Assembly: GCA_963678485.1 (NCBI GenBank)
Contig: OY782882.1
Span: 4,340,001-4,404,000, forward strand
Reading direction: 5' to 3'
Source of the DNA: CALGYY01 sp963678485
Lineage (GTDB): Bacteria; Bacteroidota; Bacteroidia; Bacteroidales; CAIWKO01
DNA: 64,000 bases
The position numbers and the translations under genes were made by a program. The notes beneath the pieces are model-generated. The model did not search any database. It worked only from the letters and a program-made list of their open reading frames with translations, and was not told the origin of the DNA. Below, piece after piece: positions 1 through 8,214 of the stretch; the first letter of the stretch is position 1; the number at the start of each line of letters is the position of its first letter.

Positions 1-1305
1 CAGGTATTGAACCGGTATTTCAAGTATTTTGGTTTGATGGATAAATTACCACTGAAGCGCCTAGATTCCATGGGATTTGATGTGATAAGTTTTGCTGGTG
101 ATTCTAACGAATATAAGTATGCAATGGGCGATGAGGCCTTTGTTGAAGTATTGTCGAAACAGTTCCCGCGCGAACGAGAAGCGCTTAAAAAATATGTCGC
201 CAGAGTTCGTGATATCAGCAACTATTTTCCTTTATATAATATTTCTGATCAATTGGCCGATGTTTCTGAAACGGCCATGTATGGCGAAAATGCAGTAGAT
301 GTCATCCGTTCCCTAACTTCTGATACAAAATTGCAACAAGTTCTGGCAGGCACCAATCCCTTGTATGCCGGGGTTTCTGAGCGCACTCCCTTTTATGTGC
401 ACGCACTGGTGAATTTCTCCTTTTTAGAAAGTTCGTATCGTGTAGTTGATGGCAGTGCTAAAATCGCCAGCATTTTATGCGACAGCATTCGCAGTAATGG
501 CGGGGATATTATGACTCGCTGCGAAGCCCGCGAATTTCATTTTAATGGGACACAAATAAGTTCAGTTGAACTTACCAATGGAGAAAGAATCGAAGCGACA
601 CACTTTATAAGCGATATCCATCCTGCACGTACACTGGAAATGATTCCCGAAGGTTTTATTCGTAAAGCATATCGCCACCGAATATTGCAACTCGAAAATA
701 CCATGTCCTCATTTTCTGTTTACATTGTTTTTAAGAAAAATTCCTTCCCATATCTCAACTACAATCTGTATTATTATAAAAACAAGAATGTTTGGGAATC
801 CACACGATACAACAGGGAAACAGGTCCTGAGAACTTTTTATTACTCACACCGGCCTCATCCAAATCTGAGCAATGGGCGGACGCCATTATTGCGATGACC
901 TACATGAGTTACGATGAAGTAAAGCAATGGGAACACACAACAATAGGTAAGCGGGGTGAGTCCTATGAAGAATTTATGCGTGTGAGGGCAGAGCAATTAA
1001 TTACGCTGGTTGAGGAAAAGATACCTGGTTTCCGCGATCATATAGAAACCTATTACACTTCAAGTCCGCTAACATACCGCGATTATACTGGTATTCCCGA
1101 TGGATCACTTTATGGTGTCCTGAAGGATTGCACCGATCCATTAAAATCCTTGATTAGTCCGAGAACTAAAATTCCAAATCTCTTGCTCACCGGGCAGAAT
1201 ATTATTCTTCATGGAGCTCTGGGAGTAACCATCGCTGCAGTGACCACTTGTTCTGAATTGTTGGGACATACTTATCTCGTGAATAAAATTAATGCAGCTT
1301 CCTGA
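1..1305 (+). CDS. FAD-dependent phytoene desaturase / carotenoid isomerase-like oxidoreductase (5' partial)
   Basis: The reading frame is open to the first base, so the N-terminus, including the GxGxxG dinucleotide-binding motif expected in this family, lies outside the window. What remains (about 434 residues) has the layout of the CrtI/CrtISO-like amine-oxidase superfamily: a middle substrate domain, the segment VDGSAKIASILCDSI (the usual place where the family stores a GG.. loop for FAD), a beta-strand THFISDIHPARTL, and the C-terminal FAD-binding signature NLLLTGQNIILHGALGVTIAA. In the family such enzymes desaturate, saturate or isomerise polyenes. It is followed after 24 bases by a C45 hydrolase and heads an operon of acyl-carrier-protein-type enzymes, so I infer that it acts on a polyene or long acyl intermediate rather than necessarily on a carotenoid. 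No phytoene synthase is visible in the window. Family assignment is firm; substrate is unknown. Confidence 0.8.
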   Translation, partial: QVLNRYFKYFGLMDKLPLKRLDSMGFDVISFAGDSNEYKYAMGDEAFVEVLSKQFPREREALKKYVARVRDISNYFPLYNISDQLADVSETAMYGENAVDVIRSLTSDTKLQQVLAGTNPLYAGVSERTPFYVHALVNFSFLESSYRVVDGSAKIASILCDSIRSNGGDIMTRCEAREFHFNGTQISSVELTNGERIEATHFISDIHPARTLEMIPEGFIRKAYRHRILQLENTMSSFSVYIVFKKNSFPYLNYNLYYYKNKNVWESTRYNRETGPENFLLLTPASSKSEQWADAIIAMTYMSYDEVKQWEHTTIGKRGESYEEFMRVRAEQLITLVEEKIPGFRDHIETYYTSSPLTYRDYTGIPDGSLYGVLKDCTDPLKSLISPRTKIPNLLLTGQNIILHGALGVTIAAVTTCSELLGHTYLVNKINAAS

Positions 1306-1329
1306 TTGTAATATTAACGCAGTTGATCT

Positions 1330-3006
1330 ATGAAAAAATTACTAATCATATACTTTACGATACTGACACTTCTGACAGTTAGTGGGTATTATGCATTCAG
1401 GAATTGGTTGGTACTGGATGCGCCAGAAATTGGATCCAGCGTACTTCCAGTCGGAGATGTAGTGGTTAAAAATGACAGCCTGCGCATTTGGGGCGATAAC
1501 TGGTTACATCTTAATGATAAGGGTGTTTATGAACTTTATGTAAAAGGATCGCCTTACGAACGCGGTGTGGTGGCTGGTCGCCTTTCGAAAGAATTATTAA
1601 ACTATCAGGAAAAAGCCTTTATGGATCGCATTTGGGAGCTTGTTCCTTCAATGGGATACCAACGTTTTTTACGTTTGCTGATTGCGTTGTTCAACCGCAA
1701 TATTGATCAGAGTATTCCAAACGAATATTTGCAGGAGATCTATGGCATTTCTAAAGGAGCACCTGAAGCCTATGATTATGTAGGACCAGCTTACGACCGC
1801 ATGCTGCATTATCACGGGGCACACGACATCGGTCATATGTTGCAGAATTATAGTTTGGTTGGCTGCAGTTCATTTGCTGTGTGGAACGAAAAGAGCGCTG
1901 ATAGTACCTTGCTTGTAGGAAGAAATTTTGATTTCTTTGTGGGCGATGCTTTTGCTGAAAAGAAAATGGTGGAATTCTGTAAACCAGATTCAGGCTATGG
2001 TTTTATGATGGTCACCTGGGGTGGTATGTGCGGAACGGTTTCCGGAATGAATGAAGCTGGCCTCACTGTTACGATTAATGCAGCAAAATCAGTCATTCCA
2101 ATGAGTGTTGCCGATCCTGTATCCCTAATTGCACGTGAGATACTGCAGTATTCATCTACCATTAAAGAGGCATTCGCCATTGCTTCGAAGCGTTCGTGTT
2201 TTGTTTCTGAATCTTTTCTTATTGGCTCTGCGCGCGATAATCGTGCAGTGGTTATAGAGAAATCACCTTACGCTATCGACATCTATGAGGGAGAGCATAA
2301 TCAGATTTTATGCACTAATCATTTTCAGTCGAAGACTTTCGTAAATGATTCTGTAAATGTGAAACATATGCGTCGCAGTGCTTCACTTCCCCGCTATCAG
2401 AGGCTTGCAGAGTTGGTCGCTCACGAGCGCAGTATCTCCGTTGCCGATGCGGCTCGTATTCTCAGAGATCGCAGAGGCCTTGGAAATGCCGATTATGGTG
2501 AAGGAAACGAAAAGGTCATGAACCAATTAATTGCACATCACAGCATCATTTTCAAACCGGCACAAGGCGTTGTTTGGGTATCGACCAGCCCATTTCAATT
2601 AGGCGAATTCGTTGCTTACGATCTGAAAGCCATATTGGCAAAACCCAAAATGATGCTGGAGCAAAAACAAATCTATAAAAAAGCATTAACTTTGCCGGCC
2701 GATACTTTTCTTCTTGGTTCCGGATGGCAGCATTATCAGGAGTTTAGGTCAACAACAGCCAGAATTCTTGCCGGCAAAGGAAATGAAAAGGAAGTTATTT
2801 CACCGGAAGTGTTGGCTAAGTATCTGAAACTGAACCCGGAGTTTTTCTATGGGTATGAGGTATGCGGGGATTATTGCTACAGTGTTGGGGAATTCCGGAA
2901 TGCAGAACAGTACTATCAAACGGCGTTAAGCAAGGATATTCCGACTCTGGACGAGCGGGAGCGCATTGAAGGAAAAGTGTTGGATTGTAATGAACAAACA
3001 AAATAA
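1330..3006 (+). CDS. C45-family autoproteolytic acyltransferase/hydrolase (Ntn-hydrolase), membrane anchored
   Basis: This 558-residue protein starts with a hydrophobic segment (residues 3-22) that looks like an uncleaved anchor or signal peptide. The segment ELYVKGSPYERGVVAGRL matches the N-terminal conserved block of the C45 (acyl-CoA:6-aminopenicillanate acyltransferase) / phospholipase B-like family. The probable nucleophile is Cys179 in VGCSSFAVW; in this family the Gly-Cys bond is cleaved autocatalytically so that Cys becomes the N-terminal nucleophile. The strands LVGRNFDFF and the block GTVSGMNEAGLTVTINA also fit the Ntn fold. A C-terminal tail after about residue 480 resembles a TPR-like helical pair. 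It is embedded in the acyl-metabolism operon, so a role in amide or ester transfer of the pathway's acyl product outside the cytoplasm is an inference. Known members hydrolyse or transfer acyl groups on amines; the substrate here cannot be read. Confidence 0.8.
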   Translation: MKKLLIIYFTILTLLTVSGYYAFRNWLVLDAPEIGSSVLPVGDVVVKNDSLRIWGDNWLHLNDKGVYELYVKGSPYERGVVAGRLSKELLNYQEKAFMDRIWELVPSMGYQRFLRLLIALFNRNIDQSIPNEYLQEIYGISKGAPEAYDYVGPAYDRMLHYHGAHDIGHMLQNYSLVGCSSFAVWNEKSADSTLLVGRNFDFFVGDAFAEKKMVEFCKPDSGYGFMMVTWGGMCGTVSGMNEAGLTVTINAAKSVIPMSVADPVSLIAREILQYSSTIKEAFAIASKRSCFVSESFLIGSARDNRAVVIEKSPYAIDIYEGEHNQILCTNHFQSKTFVNDSVNVKHMRRSASLPRYQRLAELVAHERSISVADAARILRDRRGLGNADYGEGNEKVMNQLIAHHSIIFKPAQGVVWVSTSPFQLGEFVAYDLKAILAKPKMMLEQKQIYKKALTLPADTFLLGSGWQHYQEFRSTTARILAGKGNEKEVISPEVLAKYLKLNPEFFYGYEVCGDYCYSVGEFRNAEQYYQTALSKDIPTLDERERIEGKVLDCNEQTK

Positions 3007-3042
3007 AAAACAACGATCACTCACAAAAACTGATAAAGAAAA

Positions 3043-4320
3043 ATGAAATTCAAACTGATTTATCCGAAGTGGGAAAAGCTTGAAGGGCAAACTACTTTTA
3101 ATTTACCGCCTCATGGACCCGTTGTTATGGCTGCTTCGCTGCCAGCATGGGTGGAAGTTCAATTTGTGGATGAAAATGTAGATGAACTTGTATTTGACGA
3201 CGATCCCGATTTCGTGGGTGTGTCGATGATGCTTACAAGTCAGGCCAAACGCGGCTGGCAGATTGCCGATGAATATCGCAAACGTGGAAAGAAAGTCATC
3301 TTCGGAGGAATTTCCACCATGTTGCACGCAGAAGAAACTGCTGAACATGCCGATGCTGTTTTTCTTGGTGAGTCGGAAGGCCGCATGGATGAAGTATTCA
3401 ATGATTTCAGAGATGGCAAATTAAAGCCATTATATAATTATATGTATAATATGCCGGATATGAATTCTATCGGTCCGGCACGACGCAGCATTCTCAATCG
3501 CGATAAATATTATTATAAAGGGGTTCAGATGGTTGATCTGTTGCACGCTTCACGTGGATGCCGCTTCAACTGCTACCCATGCTGTGTAACATATCTTGGA
3601 GGTCGCCAATTCCGCGCGCGTCCTGTTGATAGAGTTGCTGAAGAATTGGCAACAATAGAGAACAACCGTTTATTCATCGTTGATAATTCGCTTGCGCAAA
3701 ATAAGCAATGGGAACTTGACCTATTCAAGGAAATGATTCCATTCAAAAAGAAATGGTGTTCGCATCCAATAGAAGACGATGATCAGGTACTGGATTTAGC
3801 CGCACAGGCAGGTGCATGGTTCGTTTATCAGGCAGTATTCGACACTTCAGATTATATTAAAAATCGCGTAAAGCGTTATCATGATTACGGAATCAAAGTG
3901 GAAGGAACGATACTGCTTGGAACCGATGATCAGACAGAAGATGATATCAAGCGCCTTGTGGATTTTCTTTTGGAAATCGAACTTGACCTCGCAGAATTCA
4001 CTATTCTCACGCCTTTCCCTCACACCAAGACATATGATGATCTTGTTCGCGAGAATCGTATCATCGATACTGATTGGAATAATTACAATGCCGGCAAGGT
4101 AGTGTATCAGCCTAAACACATGACTCCTCAGCGTATGCAGGAAATGTACAGGTACGCTTGGGATACATTCTATAAAGATGAAAGTCAGACCGAAAAAATG
4201 GGTCGTTTATTCCAGGCCGTTGTGATGCGCGAAATTGCTGATGGTACTTATGTAAGACCTCGCAAAGACCTCATTCAAAAAAGTTTTGGACAAGATATTA
4301 GCCGTAAGAAAACCACTTAA
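3043..4320 (+). CDS. B12-binding-domain radical SAM protein
   Basis: The protein has 425 residues. Residues about 1-135 form a Rossmann-like domain of the kind that binds cobalamin in class B radical SAM enzymes (DFVGVSMMLTSQ, GKKVIFGGIS, ADAVFLGESEG). The radical SAM core follows, with the [4Fe-4S] motif CX3CX2C at Cys173, Cys177 and Cys180 in RGCRFNCYPC; an extra Cys181 directly follows. The end of the core carries the usual barrel strands (EGTILLGTDDQTEDDI, EFTILTPFPHT). Family members carry out radical methylations, ring contractions or other C-C chemistry. The gene sits 36 bases after the C45 hydrolase and 10 bases before the next gene. In this operon it may methylate or rearrange the acyl chain, which is inference. 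No canonical DxHxxG cobalamin motif was seen, so base-off cobalamin binding cannot be claimed. Confidence 0.85.
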   Translation: MKFKLIYPKWEKLEGQTTFNLPPHGPVVMAASLPAWVEVQFVDENVDELVFDDDPDFVGVSMMLTSQAKRGWQIADEYRKRGKKVIFGGISTMLHAEETAEHADAVFLGESEGRMDEVFNDFRDGKLKPLYNYMYNMPDMNSIGPARRSILNRDKYYYKGVQMVDLLHASRGCRFNCYPCCVTYLGGRQFRARPVDRVAEELATIENNRLFIVDNSLAQNKQWELDLFKEMIPFKKKWCSHPIEDDDQVLDLAAQAGAWFVYQAVFDTSDYIKNRVKRYHDYGIKVEGTILLGTDDQTEDDIKRLVDFLLEIELDLAEFTILTPFPHTKTYDDLVRENRIIDTDWNNYNAGKVVYQPKHMTPQRMQEMYRYAWDTFYKDESQTEKMGRLFQAVVMREIADGTYVRPRKDLIQKSFGQDISRKKTT

Positions 4321-4330
4321 TGTATCGTTT

Positions 4331-4723
4331 ATGATCAAAAGTTATAAACCTGAATTGAATACCACTTATGTGGATTTGTTTTATGATTTCAAAGGAACCT
4401 GGGAGGTACCTTCCCGCTGTGGATTGAAGATCGTGAAGAAAGCTGATGAAGATGTGATTATTGCTACAGAATTGTATCTTGAGAATCCCGGTACTTCGGT
4501 CACAGAGTTTTGTCACAAATTGGCCACCCTTGTCATTCGCGATTATGATATTAAACCAGAGCGATGCTGTTTCATTGTTCGCACTCCGGAGAATAATTCC
4601 AAGCTGAGCTTTTTAAATGAATTCTTTTCTCGTGCACATATGGTCTGGGATGGCGAAAAGTTTGGGAAGCCACGCTGGGAGCCACTTACAAAGGAACAGG
4701 TGGACATACTGCTGAACGAATAG
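4331..4723 (+). CDS. Hypothetical protein in the acyl-metabolism operon
   Basis: I do not recognise a family for this 130-residue protein. The ATG at 4331, just 10 bases after the stop of the radical SAM gene, is preferred; the same frame is open upstream, but an earlier start at 4286 would overlap the preceding gene by 35 bases. The protein is soluble, with no signal peptide or membrane segment, and alternates short strands and helices. Two neighbouring cysteines sit at about residue 78 (ERCCFIVRTP). The C-terminal part is rich in aromatic residues (HMVWDGEKFGKPRWEPL). Its tight spacing on both sides (4 bases to the next ATG) argues that it is a real, co-translated member of the pathway. Function is unknown. 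Confidence 0.75.
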   Translation: MIKSYKPELNTTYVDLFYDFKGTWEVPSRCGLKIVKKADEDVIIATELYLENPGTSVTEFCHKLATLVIRDYDIKPERCCFIVRTPENNSKLSFLNEFFSRAHMVWDGEKFGKPRWEPLTKEQVDILLNE

Positions 4724-4727
4724 CCTT

Positions 4728-5123
4728 ATGACATACGAAACTCATATTACAGTCCGCGGCTACGAAATGGATTCTTATGGACATGTGAACAATGCTGTGT
4801 ATTTGAATTATGTTGAGCAATGTCGTTGGGAAATTTTGCAGGGACTTCATTTAATTGATTTGTTTAAACAACAGGGATTGCTGTTGGTGGTCACCGAATC
4901 AAAACTTCGTTACGCTCAGGAAGCAAAGGTGTTTGATCATTTGTTGATAAAAACGCGCATGCTTCTCGAAGGTCCATACATCATATTTAAGCATCGAATT
5001 CTGAACGCTGGGACTCAGACTAAGCTCGTTACTGCAGAGGTTAAAACATTAGTCATTAATGAAGCCCGCGTTCCATGCAGCATTCCGGAAGAATTCAAAG
5101 TATTGTTCGAAAACCCCGAGTAA
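4728..5123 (+). CDS. Acyl-CoA/acyl-ACP thioesterase, 4HBT hotdog fold (YbgC/FadM-like)
   Basis: This 131-residue protein spans exactly one hotdog domain. The N-terminal block MDSYGHVNNAVYLNYVEQCR carries the family signature: an Asp (residue 15) followed by GHVNNxxY, then Tyr and the E..R pair of the long central helix. In the 4-hydroxybenzoyl-CoA thioesterase family this Asp is the catalytic or water-positioning residue. Such enzymes hydrolyse acyl-CoA or acyl-ACP thioesters, so this one could release the product chain of the surrounding pathway. Its stop codon TAA overlaps the start of the following crotonase gene by one base (TAATG at 5121), indicating translational coupling. Family is clear; chain-length preference is not readable. 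Confidence 0.88.
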   Translation: MTYETHITVRGYEMDSYGHVNNAVYLNYVEQCRWEILQGLHLIDLFKQQGLLLVVTESKLRYAQEAKVFDHLLIKTRMLLEGPYIIFKHRILNAGTQTKLVTAEVKTLVINEARVPCSIPEEFKVLFENPE

Positions 5124-5872
5124 TGGCGACTATGCTAAACATCCATTGGGAATTGCAAGGTAATATTGGAGTGATTACACTTGATAATCCTCCCGGTAAT
5201 GAACTTACCCGGCCTGCATTTATGGATGTGCATCAACTCATTGAATGGTCTGAACTTCCCGAGGTTAATGGGATTATTATAACTGGTGCCGGCAGACATT
5301 TTTCTCAAGGAGCAGAACTTGGAAAACTGTTTGAAATGGCGTCAGATAAGGATTTTCTTATCGAACAGATGTCTTCAGGAAAAGATTTGCTGAATACCAT
5401 CGAACATCTCAATATCCCTGTCATGGCTGTAATCAGCGGTTTGTGCTTTGGCGGCGGACTAGAGATTGCCTTGGCATGTCATCTCAGAGTCTGCTCCGAC
5501 AAAGCGCTGTTTGCCTTTCCGGAAGTCAATCATGGTTTAATACCGGGAATGGGCGGTAGTGTTAGATTATCTGGTATCGTCGGCCAAAGTACAGCTCTTG
5601 GCTTGCTTCTGTCAGGCGATACACTAAATGCTGAAGAAGCATTAAAAATAAAGCTTGTGGATCATTGTGTACCTAAAGCTGAATTATTAGAGTTTAGCAT
5701 TACTCATATGAAAAAGCTTGTAGATGCTAAACCCAAGCAGGTTGTAAATGCTGTGATGCAAGCCTGGCATAACAGTTCACAATTATCTTTTGCTGATGCT
5801 TTAAGTGAGGAAACACGCCTTTTCTATGGACTTGCAAAGGACGAACTGCAGCGGCGAAATACCCTATCCTGA
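5123..5872 (+). CDS. Enoyl-CoA hydratase/isomerase family protein (first of two)
   Basis: This is a crotonase-fold protein of 249 residues, slightly shorter than the usual 255-260. The start at ATG 5123 overlaps the thioesterase stop codon (TAATG); an ATG at 5132 is also possible. The oxyanion-hole segment TGAGRHFSQGAEL and the second block CFGGGLEIALACHLRVCSDKALFAFPEV are both present. By eye alignment the two acidic residues corresponding to the hydratase pair (Glu144 and Glu164 of the mammalian enzyme) are kept, as LEIA and FPEV. This supports hydration/dehydration of an enoyl thioester. It lies in the acyl operon, whose AcpS-like and KAS III-like members suggest an ACP-bound rather than CoA-bound substrate, as known for crotonases of polyketide pathways; that is inference. 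Confidence 0.88.
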   Translation: MATMLNIHWELQGNIGVITLDNPPGNELTRPAFMDVHQLIEWSELPEVNGIIITGAGRHFSQGAELGKLFEMASDKDFLIEQMSSGKDLLNTIEHLNIPVMAVISGLCFGGGLEIALACHLRVCSDKALFAFPEVNHGLIPGMGGSVRLSGIVGQSTALGLLLSGDTLNAEEALKIKLVDHCVPKAELLEFSITHMKKLVDAKPKQVVNAVMQAWHNSSQLSFADALSEETRLFYGLAKDELQRRNTLS

Positions 5873-5882
5873 TCTATTGCCC

Positions 5883-6239
5883 ATGAATATTGAACAATCA
5901 CGCATGATGGCCACTGCAACAATTCGCGCTAAATTGCTTGAATGTGGATTGACGCAGTGTTTCAGCGAAAGCGAATTGACGCGACTCGATAAAACTTCGG
6001 GATACCGCAGTCTCTGTGCCCGTTATTTAGTGAAAGAGATGATTATTGACGCCATAGGAACAGGTATACTGATGAAAGATATGTCTATTGAAAATAATGA
6101 ATTTGGTGCTCCTCAGTTGCAGCTGCTATCTAATGAAGTTGAGGAATACATACAGAGCAAAGGCATAAAAGAAATTCATCTTTCATATTCACATAGCCGC
6201 TCATGGATTGGTGCATTCCTGATAATTGAGTATTTTTAA
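5883..6239 (+). CDS. AcpS-like 4'-phosphopantetheinyl transferase, N-terminally short
   Basis: The 118-residue product resembles holo-ACP synthase (AcpS). FSESELTRL is followed by RSLCARYLVKEMIIDAIG, matching the family helix that contains the Mg-binding Glu (KE), then a GAPQLQLL segment like the GkPxl turn, and IHLSYSHSRSW like the LSxSH motif. AcpS enzymes transfer phosphopantetheine from CoA to a serine of acyl carrier proteins. The usual N-terminal strand GIGxDIVxIxR with the first metal-binding Asp is not evident with the ATG at 5883, which lies 10 bases after the stop of the previous gene. The frame is open upstream (ATG at 5826 or 5805, inside the crotonase gene), but those starts do not restore a convincing motif. 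It may be a divergent enzyme dedicated to the pathway's ACP, or a non-catalytic relative. Confidence 0.6.
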   Translation: MNIEQSRMMATATIRAKLLECGLTQCFSESELTRLDKTSGYRSLCARYLVKEMIIDAIGTGILMKDMSIENNEFGAPQLQLLSNEVEEYIQSKGIKEIHLSYSHSRSWIGAFLIIEYF

Positions 6240-6256
6240 CCCCAATAATCTTATAT

Positions 6257-6919
6257 ATGTTTCAAACTATTCATTGGGAAGTCAATAATGGACTGGCGAA
6301 GCTGGCCCTACGGCAGCCACCCTCAAACAGGATGGATCGCTTGTTCTTTACTGAATTGGGGGAATTGGTTACTAGTGTCATTCCTGAGACAAGCTTTGGA
6401 GCATTAATTATCCATGGAACTGGGAGACATTTTTCATCAGGTGCAGATTTAGATGATTTGTTGGCGGGTGTTGGTGAAGCAGGAGTGGGGAGTGACGAAG
6501 TTCCTGACTTTTTAAGGGAAAACAATCAGCATTTTTTATATATCAAAAATTTGAAAGTGCCCGTCATTGCTGCTATCCAGGGAGTATGTCTTGGTTCTGC
6601 ACTTGAACTTGCACTGTGTTGTCACTTCCGCATTTGCGCAGAAGGCTCATTGCTGGCCCTGCCGGAGGTTTCTTTTAATTTAATGCCTGGTTGCGGCGGG
6701 ACTCAAACACTTACGCAATTAATTGGAAAGAACGCAGCTTTACAATTAATACTTGAAGGTGGCAATTTGGGTGCTAACGAAGCCCTTGCTGCTGGCCTGG
6801 TTGATAAAGTAGTTGACCGGCATCATTTGATGAACACGGCTGAAACCCTTGCTGCAGCTATCGCCGATGGCTATCACAAAGACAAAAGAGATTTTTATCT
6901 CAGGAGAAATTTTAATTAA
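6257..6919 (+). CDS. Enoyl-CoA hydratase/isomerase family protein (second of two, short)
   Basis: This second crotonase-fold protein has only 220 residues and lacks most of the C-terminal helical trimerisation region. It keeps IHGTGRHFSSGADLDDLL and the block CLGSALELALCCHFRICAEGSLLALPEV, with both acidic positions (LELA and LPEV) retained. In the oxyanion-hole turn the usual GGG is replaced by GSA, so the residue aligned with Gly141 is Ser; only its backbone NH is needed, so activity is not excluded. Paired crotonases occur in beta-branching cassettes of polyketide systems, where one dehydrates and the other decarboxylates. Here the pair comes with a KAS III-like protein directly downstream (1 base gap), but I see no HMG-CoA-synthase signature, so that parallel is only suggestive. 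Confidence 0.85.
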   Translation: MFQTIHWEVNNGLAKLALRQPPSNRMDRLFFTELGELVTSVIPETSFGALIIHGTGRHFSSGADLDDLLAGVGEAGVGSDEVPDFLRENNQHFLYIKNLKVPVIAAIQGVCLGSALELALCCHFRICAEGSLLALPEVSFNLMPGCGGTQTLTQLIGKNAALQLILEGGNLGANEALAAGLVDKVVDRHHLMNTAETLAAAIADGYHKDKRDFYLRRNFN

Positions 6920-6920
6920 G

Positions 6921-8045
6921 ATGAACAATCAACAGAATATATATATCAGGATTGCAGGCACTGCTGCCTATCTTCCGGGTAAACCCATTCCTTTTGAAGA
7001 GGTGGATCATTATCTTGGTGAGATAACTGAGGCACCGGAGAAGGTCACCAAATGGTTTAACCGAATCAAGCCATTGATGCAGGAAATGATAGATGTGGAA
7101 TATTATCACTTTGCATTCGATCCGATTACCAGAGCATATAACGATGATAATATTAGCATGTCTGTAAAGGCTGCGCAGCAAGCTCTTGAAATGGCCGGTA
7201 TGCAAGCCTCGGACATCGATTTGATTGTTTACGGCAGTGCTCATCAGGACCAGATGCCTACCGCAAGTGTGCGCATACAGGAAGCCTTGGGTATAGTTGA
7301 ATGCGGTGAATTGAGCATACATGCTAACTGCACATCAGCATATAAAGCGGTATTGCTCGCCGGTGATCTTATACGTAATGGTAGATACAAAAATGCGTTG
7401 GTGTTATCCTCGTCTATTTCATCTTCTGAACTTCGTGCTGAATATTACAATCAGCCCTTGTTACGACGAGAGGAGCTTTTCTTACGTTACTTTCTTTGTG
7501 ATGGTGCAGGGGCGTTAATTCTTAAAGCGGAAGACCAGCGGATTCCCGGATTATATCTTGAATCTGCCTACATGGAATCCATTGGTGGCAAAAAGCCATC
7601 AGCGATGAACAATCAACGCCCCGCATATTGGATGAATCCTAAAGAAGAGTATGAAAAGGGATATCATCATTTAGCGCAGATGTTCAATGAACAGCTACGA
7701 CTGCATTTTCACGATGAAGATGGCTCTGTCTTTTATAAAGGGCTGAAGCGATTTTTAGCATCACATCCCGTTGATACGGATAAAATCAAATATTTCCAGG
7801 TAAATTTTCCTTCAAAACATATTGCAGAACTCATCATCGATGAATGTGCAACGCTGGGAATTTCAAGAGATGCACTATATAGCAAGATGTCGAGCATGGG
7901 ATATGCCGGTCCACCCATGGTACTCATTTGCCTTGATCAAATCTTACGCAACGAAGAACTCAAGGATGGTGATCTCGTCCTTAGTTTTGTCACTGAAGTA
8001 AGCAAGTTTATGCAAGCGGGATTTTTAATGCGCATGTACAAATAG
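6921..8045 (+). CDS. KAS III / thiolase-fold protein with altered catalytic triad
   Basis: This 374-residue thiolase-fold protein resembles beta-ketoacyl-ACP synthase III. The nucleophile is Cys137 in IHANCTSAYKAVLLA. The N-terminal motif IDLIVYGSAHQDQMPTAS and the LCDGAGALIL strand are typical. By eye alignment, the catalytic His of the family (HQAN) is replaced by Phe292 in FQVN, and the catalytic Asn (GNTSAAS) by Tyr328 in MGYAGPPM. A nearby His300 (FPSKH) could partly compensate. Decarboxylating condensation normally needs both His and Asn, so this protein may be an acyltransferase, as known for some KAS III relatives with other triads, or a starter-selection protein. The ATG at 6921 is preferred to starts inside the upstream crotonase gene. 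It is the last gene of the operon; about 170 bases without genes follow. Confidence 0.82.
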   Translation: MNNQQNIYIRIAGTAAYLPGKPIPFEEVDHYLGEITEAPEKVTKWFNRIKPLMQEMIDVEYYHFAFDPITRAYNDDNISMSVKAAQQALEMAGMQASDIDLIVYGSAHQDQMPTASVRIQEALGIVECGELSIHANCTSAYKAVLLAGDLIRNGRYKNALVLSSSISSSELRAEYYNQPLLRREELFLRYFLCDGAGALILKAEDQRIPGLYLESAYMESIGGKKPSAMNNQRPAYWMNPKEEYEKGYHHLAQMFNEQLRLHFHDEDGSVFYKGLKRFLASHPVDTDKIKYFQVNFPSKHIAELIIDECATLGISRDALYSKMSSMGYAGPPMVLICLDQILRNEELKDGDLVLSFVTEVSKFMQAGFLMRMYK

Positions 8046-8214
8046 TTTGAAGATTGCGTCCTGCGCGAGAAAGCTGAGCCCTTTCAGCTTATTCCTGACA
8101 ACACAATTTTTTTTTTGTATGCAAATACAATCTATATGCACGGCTTGTCGATTTTTTTGTATTCCAAAAAATTAGTATATTTACTCCACTTATTAACCAC
8201 TAAAACTTATTGTG

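Noticed and set aside
6257..8045. Interpretation of the two crotonases and KAS III-like protein as an HMG-synthase beta-branching cassette
   Set aside because: The KAS III-like protein does not show the HMG-CoA synthase Glu-Cys-His arrangement, and no donor carrier protein or decarboxylating ketosynthase is visible.
8071..8090. Hairpin AAGCTGA/TCAGCTT downstream of the KAS III-like gene as terminator
   Set aside because: The T run follows only about 17 bases later and the stem has just seven pairs, so it is not a convincing intrinsic terminator.
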